A DNA stretch of 64,000 nt from PALSA-894 sp049698215 (GTDB lineage Bacteria > Pseudomonadota > Alphaproteobacteria > Rhizobiales > Xanthobacteraceae), in contig JBAVXH010000428.1 of the NCBI GenBank assembly GCA_049698215.1, forward strand, positions 5,538 to 69,537, in the 5' to 3' direction. The notes under the pieces are model-generated. The model worked only from the letters and a program-made list of their open reading frames with translations, was not told the origin of the DNA and ran no database searches. Made by a program: the position numbers and the translations under genes. Below are positions 1-7,447 of this stretch, in pieces (position 1 is the stretch's first letter; every line of letters starts with the position of its first letter).

Positions 1-540
1 CGTGTTGATCGGGCCAGCCGGGACCATCAACGCCGCTTCGTCCTGCATGGCCGCGCCGGGATTGAGCGTTCCGGCAAATGCGACCGCATAGGCGTTTCTG
101 GCCGCATTGTAGGAAACGATGGCGCCATTCACCGGCGCGCCATTGGCAAGCCTGGAGGTCACGAGTGACGGCGCCCACGGCCGCAACGAGTCGCTGCTCT
201 GCACGCCAGGACCCCATCCCGCGGGCCAGATGCGATTGGCGGGATAAGGATATGTGCGGCCATCATCGTTGGTCAGCGGATTGTCCGGGTCCGCCGAGGG
301 AGTCAATCCGATCGGGAATGGAGGAAAGACAACCGGGCCCAGATAGTTCGCCACCACGCACATGCCCAGTAATTCTTTCGCCTCGTCGGCGGAGAAGCCG
401 AGGATCGAAGGCCGCGGACCAACCGGACTTTCTGAGTCGCGCGTTGCCACGCTGGCCACCTGAGTGCCGCCTGTTTCGGAAACACTTGCTACGGGAACGC
501 CGGGTTCAGAGGGGCTCTTGCTGCTCTTCGGTGCTTTCAT
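1..540 (-). CDS. Partial lipase-like (class 3-like) protein, 3' end outside window
   Basis: An open frame runs from an ATG at 540 to the window edge (180 codons, no stop), so the C-terminal part is missing. A clear GGAGG lies about six bases before the ATG. The N-terminus is Ser/Pro/Thr rich with no signal peptide. Around residue 150 the string NAYAVAFAGT resembles the beta-strand and oxyanion segment (VAFRGT) of class 3 lipases; the catalytic GxSxG would lie beyond the edge, so the family is tentative. It sits 61 bp after the glycosyltransferase gene and reads the same way, so it is probably the most distal visible gene of the biosynthetic operon. The start and coding status are fairly secure; the function is not. 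Confidence 0.6.
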   Translation of the reverse strand, partial: MKAPKSSKSPSEPGVPVASVSETGGTQVASVATRDSESPVGPRPSILGFSADEAKELLGMCVVANYLGPVVFPPFPIGLTPSADPDNPLTNDDGRTYPYPANRIWPAGWGPGVQSSDSLRPWAPSLVTSRLANGAPVNGAIVSYNAARNAYAVAFAGTLNPGAAMQDEAALMVPAGPINT

Positions 541-601
541 CTTTGCCTCCATTGATCGGATTTCTGCGGGTGAAGGGCGCTAAGCGGTCGAATGTGAGAA
601 A

Positions 602-1405
602 TCATGGCGACACATGCATCTCAATGATCTCGCGGGTCAGGCTGTCGTGCGCGTTCGTTGACAAAATGCGATTTGGGCTCTCGTCAAAGACCTCGACAAC
701 ACGCGGCACCGACATCGCCTCCGCCAAGGCCAAGCCGAAGCCCTGATTCGCCACGAACAGTTTTGCTGCCGCGATGACTTGGGCGAGATCGACGAAATCG
801 GTCGCCTTGTAGAACTCGACGGGAAACCGCGATTCGCAGAACGCAAAATGCTCCAGTTCAAGCCCGACAAAGACCGTCTTTCGGGCGAACGGCGCCAACA
901 TGCGCCAATCGAGTTGTCCCGGGTACCGGTCGGTTTTGCACACGACAATATCGCCGATGTGCTTTGGGCTGATGCCCGAGAGCCAGGGTTCAAGGTTCGC
1001 TTTTCCTGGCAATGAGACGCAATCCCAATGGCACTGAGGCAGATCGACCTCAATCTTGGGAATGATGTTCTCCCTCATCTGCTCCACGGCGTTGCCGAAA
1101 AGCAGGCCCGCGAAGCGGTTGCCTTGGGCGCGCAAGAAATTGAAGACATGAATGCCGCCCGCCTTGTCGCGGAACCGGTCCAGGTCGCAGGTTACCAGCC
1201 TGCCGTCGTAGAGGGCTGCGTCGTGGATGTAGCTCTGGGTGCGCAGCAGCTGCGTCATCATCTCGGCAGACGCTTCGCCAAGCGGCGGCTTCTGGAAATA
1301 TTCGGTGCGATGATCGACGAAGTAGCTACCACCTCCGAGCGCCCGGACGGCAGGAAGGCTGTAGATGATATCGCCCAATTTGCCGCTGTGCCGGAACGAG
1401 CGCAT
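602..1405 (-). CDS. Glycosyltransferase family 9-like protein
   Basis: The 267-aa protein starts at an ATG two bases after the stop of the upstream UbiB-like gene, giving likely translational coupling; the frame also opens further upstream but that part lies inside the neighbour. The N-terminal RHSGKLGDIIYSLPAVRAL matches the GDxxxSLPAVRAL opening of heptosyltransferase/GT9 enzymes. The C-terminal segment (LAQVIAAAKLFVANQG, then ALAEAMSVPRVV) resembles the sugar-nucleotide-binding half of a GT-B fold. It probably transfers a sugar, or is a degenerate relative. It is shorter than typical heptosyltransferases (about 320-350 aa). Its position in the operon suggests tailoring of the cluster product rather than LPS core synthesis; that is inference. 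Confidence 0.6.
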   Translation of the reverse strand: MRSFRHSGKLGDIIYSLPAVRALGGGSYFVDHRTEYFQKPPLGEASAEMMTQLLRTQSYIHDAALYDGRLVTCDLDRFRDKAGGIHVFNFLRAQGNRFAGLLFGNAVEQMRENIIPKIEVDLPQCHWDCVSLPGKANLEPWLSGISPKHIGDIVVCKTDRYPGQLDWRMLAPFARKTVFVGLELEHFAFCESRFPVEFYKATDFVDLAQVIAAAKLFVANQGFGLALAEAMSVPRVVEVFDESPNRILSTNAHDSLTREIIEMHVSP

Positions 1406-1407
1406 GG

Positions 1408-3042
1408 TCAGGCCGCCCGTCGCGACAGGGTGCGCAGGCTCTGCGCCAGCAACCGGGGCAGGAACCACTGGATGCTCCAGCGGACGGCAAGCAAATCAAC
1501 GAAGTTCAAAGGTATGCAGAAGTCGCGGACGCGCTGGCTCTTCTCGCCAAAACCATTCTTGAGGGCGAATTCGACGATAACGCTTTCGATGGTCAGGCCA
1601 GGCGCCAGCTCCTCGATCACATCGCCGAGCGTCAACAGCATTTTGCGGTAGATCAGGAAAGAGCTGCTGAATTTCACGCCCGCACGCAACAGCCGCTGCA
1701 ACAAATCCTCAAATGCGCCGGAGCCGGGGATCGATCCGGGTGACAGAGCGACAAAAAATTCCTCGACGACGCGCGCGATCAACGTTCGGTTTTCGGGGCT
1801 CGGAGGCACGCTCAAGACTTCCAGGATCTGCCGTATCCCCCCTTCGTCGCGCAGCGGAATTGCTAACGACAGGAGAATGAGGAGTCGGCGCTCATCTTTG
1901 CTCAGGGCTGCGGTGAGCGCCCAGTCGAGCACCACGATCTCGCCGTCGGGCGTGATCCGGAGATTTCCGGCATGGGGATCGGCGTGAAGGACGGACAGCT
2001 CGTCACACGAGAACAGCGGGTGCGCGGCCAAATTCTCCGCCAGCGCTCGCGCGATGGCGCGCCGCCGTTCGGGATCGCCGGGGAACGCCGCAGTGACCTT
2101 GACGCTGCGTTCTTCCGTCATCGCGGTGATGGTCGGGGTCGAAAGCGAATAGATCGGCTGTGGAATGCGAAGAGGCTCGACGCCGCGATATCGCTCCAGC
2201 GCCGCCGCCATTGACTGCCGTTCCAGCTCGAAATTGGTTTCCGAGAGGAAAAGATCCTTCACGTCCTCGAGCACGCCGCGCAAGTTGAGCCGTCCCAAGG
2301 TGTAGCGGTGCTGGTTCTCATCGAAATACCGGGCGAGATCTGAAAGCACCTCCAGGTCCTCATGGAAGTATTCGGGAATGAACGGCTTGAGCACCTTGAA
2401 GACACCAACCGCCGGCTCGCCGACCGGCGGGTTGCGGCGGGTAAAACGCAACAGCGCACTGACACTGCCCTCGGCATAGAGATTCGGCTCGATCTCGACC
2501 TGTTGCTCGATGAGCGCATCGTGTAGCTGGCTCTCGACTTCGCTGCGGATTTCCGGCGCGCTCACCTCGTGAATTCCGTCTTCCAGCTCCGCCAGCCGGC
2601 TACGCAATTCGGGCGCAAGATCCTTGTTGCGGGCGATCGTCTGTCCGATTTTTTGGAGACTCGGAATACGCCGGACAAAGACCAGGACACGCTCTTCGGG
2701 CCTGGTGTCCGGCGGCAATCTCAATTGCTCGATCAGTTTGGGGATCAACCTCTCGGCCGAAAGCCGCGCTCCAATGAAGGCAAAGCCGTCCCGTACGACC
2801 GGGCGCCAATTCTCGTAGGTATCCGGGACCAGTTCTTCGACCGGCAGCAGGGCGATGATCAGGTCTTGCACGATGTCCCGATGAGCCTGCCAGTTCACCT
2901 CCGCCAGAGCGCGCGTGGCCTCGTCCTCGGCCACAAGGTCGCCGGCAATCAGGCGCAACAGCGCCGGAGCCGATCCCTCCGGCAGGATTTCGGCGAATGC
3001 GGTCAATGCGGCTTGTTGGGTGCTCGTCAGGACAGCCTCCAC
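1408..3042 (-). CDS. UbiB/ABC1-family atypical kinase, divergent second copy
   Basis: The 544-aa protein overlaps the preceding UbiB-like gene by 16 bp. ABC1/UbiB features are visible: KIGQ at residues 131-134, a GSVSA loop (191-195) where the Ala-rich nucleotide loop should be, the Lys in VFKVLKP (about 216), HADPHAGN at 353-360, and LDWAL at 372-376 in place of the usual DFG. UbiB proteins are ATP-binding atypical kinase/ATPase-fold proteins linked to ubiquinone and other prenyl-lipid metabolism. Unlike its neighbour it has no obvious C-terminal transmembrane helices. The altered metal-binding motif and loop suggest changed or weak activity, perhaps as a partner of the upstream copy. The family call is good; the role in this cluster is unknown. 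Confidence 0.75.
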   Translation of the reverse strand: MEAVLTSTQQAALTAFAEILPEGSAPALLRLIAGDLVAEDEATRALAEVNWQAHRDIVQDLIIALLPVEELVPDTYENWRPVVRDGFAFIGARLSAERLIPKLIEQLRLPPDTRPEERVLVFVRRIPSLQKIGQTIARNKDLAPELRSRLAELEDGIHEVSAPEIRSEVESQLHDALIEQQVEIEPNLYAEGSVSALLRFTRRNPPVGEPAVGVFKVLKPFIPEYFHEDLEVLSDLARYFDENQHRYTLGRLNLRGVLEDVKDLFLSETNFELERQSMAAALERYRGVEPLRIPQPIYSLSTPTITAMTEERSVKVTAAFPGDPERRRAIARALAENLAAHPLFSCDELSVLHADPHAGNLRITPDGEIVVLDWALTAALSKDERRLLILLSLAIPLRDEGGIRQILEVLSVPPSPENRTLIARVVEEFFVALSPGSIPGSGAFEDLLQRLLRAGVKFSSSFLIYRKMLLTLGDVIEELAPGLTIESVIVEFALKNGFGEKSQRVRDFCIPLNFVDLLAVRWSIQWFLPRLLAQSLRTLSRRAA

Positions 3043-4841
3043 AATCCTGCGAGAACCAATCCACCGACCGAAAGTTGCACCAACAATTGGCCGAAGGGAT
3101 CGCTCGGCCAGAATTGCGTGAGCACCACCGGCAGGCGGAGGCCGTTGGTGAAAAGAAGAGCGCCAGCCAGAGCCACACCCGCGATCACCATCGCTGCGGT
3201 GAGCCGGTTGATGCTGCGGCGCAGCCGATGAACTTCCTCCGGGTGCACGGCCGGAGCCACGACCGCGGTGACACGCTCATTCTTTCCCGCCACCAGTTGG
3301 AGGATCCAGATCATGCCACTCGGAATGCGCCCCGCGGCGACATCCTGCGCGGAGGTGCGGATCATCGTGGTGAATTTTTCCAGGATTTCCTTTTGCAATA
3401 GCTGCTGGGCGAACGGGGCTGTTTCCGCCCACGGGTCGAAGTCCGTATCCAAACGCGCAGTCAAACCGGACAGCATACCCATGGCCCGCATCATGAAGAG
3501 CATCTCGGTTTGAAATTGAAACGGGGCAAGGCGCATCAAATCTTGATACTTATCGAAGAACGCACGCGCCGCCGGGTTGGTGAGATCGCTCGAGCGCACC
3601 TGGCCAAGGAACGATCCCCAGAACAGGTCGAGTTGCTCGCGGATCATCTCCTCAATCCGCACCAGATCGGCGCCTGGCTGGAGGACACCCACAAGGCTGT
3701 ACGATTCGAGAATCCGGCGCGGGTCTCGAGTCCCGAGGCCGATGACAAGTTCCCGTAGCGCGCTATGGAAACGCGGTGGCATCTCGACCACCATTCCGAA
3801 ATCGATGAAATAGATAGCGAAGGGCGTCGAGAGCCTCTGGGGCGCCGCATGGTCGAGGCGAGATGCGCTCGGGTATTCGCTTTCCATCAGGGGAAGCGGA
3901 CGAACGAAGATATTACCCGGATGGGGATCGGCGTGGATGCGATAGGTAACGAAGAATTGCCGGAGATAGATATTGTAAACCGTGCGGGCGACGGCCTTCG
4001 GATCGATTCCGGCCTGTTCAAGGCCCACGACGTCATCGATACGAATGTACGACACATCCTCCATGGTGAGCGTGCCGGACGAGCTCTCGCGGCGATGGAT
4101 GCGCGGCACCCTGAAGGCCGGATCGCCGGCGAAATCCACAGCGAAGCGTTCGATATTCAGGGCTTCGAGCCGCAGATCGAGCTCGCGCACGGTCACCTGC
4201 TCGAACTCGTTCACCAGCGCATTGACATCGACGCTGCGCGTCAAGGGCCTCACGCGCTTGAGCACTGACGCAAGCTTCCACAGCAGGACGAAGTCGGACG
4301 CAATGATTTCACGAATGTGCGGACGAAGAACCTTCACGACGACAGGTTCGCCGGAAAGATCGTACGCTTTGTGAACCTGGGCAAGCGACGCCGAGCCGAT
4401 CGGGTACTCCGAGAAGGAGGAAAACAAGTCGCTAATGGCGCATCTGAACTCGGCTTCGATCAGCGCAATGATCCGCTGCACCGGCTCGGGCGGCACGTGA
4501 TCCCGCAGCGACTCCAATTCCTGGGTGATTTCGAGCGGCAGCACGTCGACCCGGGTGCTGAGAAACTGCCCGAGCTTGATCCAGAGGCCCTGCCACCCCA
4601 GCGCGAGCTTCTTGTATTCCCTGGCATTGCGTTGCCAGCGCGGCACCCATGGGGTGCGGAACACGCGCAACCACGTGTATTTGAGGAAAACGTCCCACCA
4701 CAGGAAATGCGCGACCATCCTGGTGAAAAAGGCAACGATGCGCCGCCGCCGCCTGCGCAGTGCGAGAGCGCTGGGGCCGGTCAGCACAGTGCGGTCGCCC
4801 TCATCGGGCGGCACGCTCGTGACTATGACCCTCTCGCGCAT
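3027..4841 (-). CDS. UbiB/ABC1-family atypical kinase, canonical copy
   Basis: The 604-aa protein carries the full family signature: KLGQ at residues 89-92, the loop GSASLAQVH (149-157), VVKVLRP with its Lys at 170, HADPHPGNIF at 303-312, and IDFGM at 346-350. A pair of hydrophobic helices occupies the last 50-60 residues, as in membrane-anchored UbiB proteins. Relatives act on lipophilic quinone or isoprenoid intermediates at the inner membrane. It lies 21 bp after the UGT-type glycosyltransferase and overlaps the second kinase gene, so the two are probably made together. No ubiquinone genes (ubiE, ubiJ) are nearby, which argues against a housekeeping UbiB and for a role in making, moving or tolerating a lipophilic cluster product. 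Confidence 0.85.
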   Translation of the reverse strand: MRERVIVTSVPPDEGDRTVLTGPSALALRRRRRRIVAFFTRMVAHFLWWDVFLKYTWLRVFRTPWVPRWQRNAREYKKLALGWQGLWIKLGQFLSTRVDVLPLEITQELESLRDHVPPEPVQRIIALIEAEFRCAISDLFSSFSEYPIGSASLAQVHKAYDLSGEPVVVKVLRPHIREIIASDFVLLWKLASVLKRVRPLTRSVDVNALVNEFEQVTVRELDLRLEALNIERFAVDFAGDPAFRVPRIHRRESSSGTLTMEDVSYIRIDDVVGLEQAGIDPKAVARTVYNIYLRQFFVTYRIHADPHPGNIFVRPLPLMESEYPSASRLDHAAPQRLSTPFAIYFIDFGMVVEMPPRFHSALRELVIGLGTRDPRRILESYSLVGVLQPGADLVRIEEMIREQLDLFWGSFLGQVRSSDLTNPAARAFFDKYQDLMRLAPFQFQTEMLFMMRAMGMLSGLTARLDTDFDPWAETAPFAQQLLQKEILEKFTTMIRTSAQDVAAGRIPSGMIWILQLVAGKNERVTAVVAPAVHPEEVHRLRRSINRLTAAMVIAGVALAGALLFTNGLRLPVVLTQFWPSDPFGQLLVQLSVGGLVLAGLWRLS

Positions 4842-4862
4842 GGAACTCCCAATCGTCCGCTG

Positions 4863-6182
4863 TCAGTGGCCGGCTCGCGTTGTCCCTTTCAGCATCCGCG
4901 TCCGCAGCACCCCGGACAGGAATTGTTCAAAGGCTAAACAGGAATCCTGCTGTGCAGTTCGCCGCGCGATCTTCTGAGCCGCGACGCGATATTTGTCTTC
5001 GCTGAGGAGCCGCAGCGCCAACCGCCGCAGCGAATCGTCCGTGACCTCCGACTCGCGCATGAGCTCGCAGGCTCCCGCCTGCTCCACAGCCATGCTGTAC
5101 AGCATCTGATCCAGATTCGAGATGAGCCCGAGGTAAGGGACGCCTGCGGATACGGCTTGCTGGCCCGACATCGCGCCTCCGTTGCAGATGACGAATCTGG
5201 AACGCCGGGCCGCTTCCATCCCGGGAATGAATTCAGCGAGGAAGACATTGCTCGGCAGTTGCGAGGGATTGATCCGGGCTGCGGTCGCCGCAATCACCGT
5301 CACCGGCAGCTCGCCCAAAACGCGGAACACCGTTTGCAGGAGCGCGGGTTCGCCGGTGCTGCCCAGCGAGACGTACACGATCGGCTTGTGGGCGGGCAGG
5401 CGATCCCACCACGCAGGCGGCGGCACTTGGGCAGACCAGAGTAACGGGCCGATGAAGGCGTGTTCGGGCGGCAAAGGCTCGTGCAGCCGGTATAGCCCCG
5501 AATCGTTGGGATAAACCGCATAATCGCCGCAGGTGAAATAGGCCCGGATATCCGGTGCGATTTCCGGCAGCCCGTGTTTCCGCAGCACGCTGTTTATCGG
5601 TTCGACTTGGATCGCGAAGGCAATCGGAAGGACGACCGGCCGGACTATATGAAAGATGAAGTCCGACAAGGGGGTGCCTATCAGGCGCGAGATCGGGGAA
5701 TCGGCCAGTTCGAACTTTGTGTCGACACACGGGCTCCAATGGGCATCGACGATCGACACGAAAGGAACGCCCGTCAGCCGACTGCTGACGATCAATGAGA
5801 ACCGCGAATCGCCGACAACGATGTCGGGCTTGAACTCGCGAATAGTCTCGAGGTCGATCTGCACATACTTTTCCAGGATCTCGCGTGGAAAGAGCGGCTC
5901 GTTGTTATGTATACGCCGGAGAAAGGTCGAACTCGGCTCCGACTTGATATCGATGCGCGGGACGTTCTCGTCCGGCTGAAGCAGATGATTGTAGCGCGGA
6001 TCGCGTGCAAAGCAGACGCTGTAGCCACGGCTGGCGAGATAGGAAGCGAGCATGGCCGGTCGCGCCACGTGCGAGAGGGCCGCGGTTTCGCCGATGAACA
6101 AAACGCGCGGTTTTGCGGAATCGACCGGGCTCCGGCCCGGCCTGGCCGGCGCCCATTGCTGCGCGTGGTGATACTCGCTCAT
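4863..6182 (-). CDS. UGT/MGT-type glycosyltransferase (GT1-like)
   Basis: The 439-aa product starts at the ATG at 6182, whose first base is the last base of the upstream patatin stop codon (TGATG coupling). A longer upstream frame lies inside that gene and is rejected. The N-terminal RVLFIGETAALSHVARP is an acceptor-domain Rossmann start of the GT-B fold. The donor domain has IVYVSLGSTG near residue 275, then NGGAMSGQQAVSAGVPYLG and an LDQM motif, matching the bacterial UGT donor signature except that the usual HGG is NGG. Relatives glycosylate polyketides, macrolides and phenolics, so decoration of the PKS/NRPS product is likely. The His-to-Asn change may affect phosphate contacts. Acceptor and sugar cannot be read from sequence. 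Confidence 0.82.
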   Translation of the reverse strand: MSEYHHAQQWAPARPGRSPVDSAKPRVLFIGETAALSHVARPAMLASYLASRGYSVCFARDPRYNHLLQPDENVPRIDIKSEPSSTFLRRIHNNEPLFPREILEKYVQIDLETIREFKPDIVVGDSRFSLIVSSRLTGVPFVSIVDAHWSPCVDTKFELADSPISRLIGTPLSDFIFHIVRPVVLPIAFAIQVEPINSVLRKHGLPEIAPDIRAYFTCGDYAVYPNDSGLYRLHEPLPPEHAFIGPLLWSAQVPPPAWWDRLPAHKPIVYVSLGSTGEPALLQTVFRVLGELPVTVIAATAARINPSQLPSNVFLAEFIPGMEAARRSRFVICNGGAMSGQQAVSAGVPYLGLISNLDQMLYSMAVEQAGACELMRESEVTDDSLRRLALRLLSEDKYRVAAQKIARRTAQQDSCLAFEQFLSGVLRTRMLKGTTRAGH

Positions 6183-7429
6183 CAGGTCCCGCGCAGTTGA
6201 GCGCCGCGGCGCGCTTGCATTTGCAGCGGATCGACGGTTGCCGGCGCCGATATTGCGTCTGCCGCGGTCGCGCCCGGCCAGAACCAGCCGCTGTCGGCCA
6301 GCCACTTGGCACTCCTTTGAACTGCCTCGTGCGTGCGCGGATCGTCCGGGACGAGAAAGTCCTTGATCGGAACGTTGAGGCGGTTGAAATTCTCTCGCAG
6401 CAGAACGCGGCATTGGAAGGCCGCCGACTCGTTGCCGCCCTGCAGAAATGCATCCACAAGGACCAGCGGATTTGAAAGATCAAATAGCCACTTTTGATAA
6501 CCCCAGGCGGCGGATCCATTTTCGAATTCAGGATCGAGATATTGCGCCGTTCCCACCAGATTCCGGCCCGTGCCGACCGACAGCACCAGAATCTCGTCCA
6601 ACACACTCCCGGGCGCAATGGCGCCCCCTCTCATATGGATGATCGTGCCGACAATGGCCGCCAGAGTGATCATTGACGGGTTGTTCGCGACGAGGCCCCC
6701 ATCGACGAAGCCGGATACGCCGGGCGTGCCATAAAAGGACTGGTAAATAGGCAGCTCCAGCGGCGCAGCGCTGGTGCGCATCGCCACATCCACAACGCTC
6801 TCATCCAGGTCGGGATTGGAAGCCGGACTTATGCCTCCGTGCGGCAAGCTCACCGTGTACGGCAAATTCGTATAGAGCTTGGGCGCCCAGCTGCGCAGGT
6901 CGCTGGATTGACTCGCGACCTGCTTATCCAACTGGAAGGTGACGACCACGACCGGGTACCGCGTCAGGTCTCCCAGCCGCATGTCACCAAAGCGCTGAAG
7001 CAGCAATGTTTTCATGGCGTCATTGAGGAACAGGGAACGAACCCCGAGTGCCGCCATGGACAGGCCGGCGGCAATCCTGATCACGGTACCGAGGTCTGCC
7101 GAATTCCCTGTGTGCGCCGGCATTTGCGCCAGCGCCTCAGACGCGGCAGCCTGGCTTTGCTGTAACGAACGTTGCGCCTCCGCGGAGCTCAGTCCTTCGA
7201 GGATCGAGGCGTTGACCTGGCTCCAAAAGGCCTTGATCTCTCCCAACGCAACCGTTGGATCGCCCGATGCAGCAAGATACAGGGCGTTAATGCCTCCCGC
7301 CGAGGTGCCGGCAAAAACATTGGCCTTATCAAGAAAGTGCTTGTGTGCAACATTTTCCAGTTGGATCAGCAACTCTGCGGTATTCAGGCCGTTGCCGCCA
7401 TCCATCGAAAGGATTCGATATTTGCCCAT
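6182..7429 (-). CDS. Patatin-like phospholipase/acyl hydrolase
   Basis: The 415-aa protein begins MGKYRILSMDGG, a patatin-type oxyanion segment, although the usual DGGGxRG is DGGNGL here. The nucleophile elbow GTSAGG places Ser43, and FVDGGLVANNP places the dyad Asp at residue 243, so the catalytic Ser-Asp pair is intact. Patatins cleave or transfer acyl groups on lipids. The gene starts 18 bp after the NRPS stop and is coupled to the glycosyltransferase, so it is part of the biosynthetic operon. It could trim or transacylate an acylated product or supply a lipid acyl group. There is no signal peptide, so it is probably cytoplasmic or peripheral to the membrane. Confidence 0.85.
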   Translation of the reverse strand: MGKYRILSMDGGNGLNTAELLIQLENVAHKHFLDKANVFAGTSAGGINALYLAASGDPTVALGEIKAFWSQVNASILEGLSSAEAQRSLQQSQAAASEALAQMPAHTGNSADLGTVIRIAAGLSMAALGVRSLFLNDAMKTLLLQRFGDMRLGDLTRYPVVVVTFQLDKQVASQSSDLRSWAPKLYTNLPYTVSLPHGGISPASNPDLDESVVDVAMRTSAAPLELPIYQSFYGTPGVSGFVDGGLVANNPSMITLAAIVGTIIHMRGGAIAPGSVLDEILVLSVGTGRNLVGTAQYLDPEFENGSAAWGYQKWLFDLSNPLVLVDAFLQGGNESAAFQCRVLLRENFNRLNVPIKDFLVPDDPRTHEAVQRSAKWLADSGWFWPGATAADAISAPATVDPLQMQARRGAQLRGT

Positions 7430-7447
7430 GACGCTGTCTCTTCCTCT

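Noticed and set aside
78..746. A 222-codon plus-strand frame at the left edge
   Set aside because: It lies antisense to the partial lipase-like gene, which has a good ribosome site and sensible composition, and runs into the GT9-like gene.
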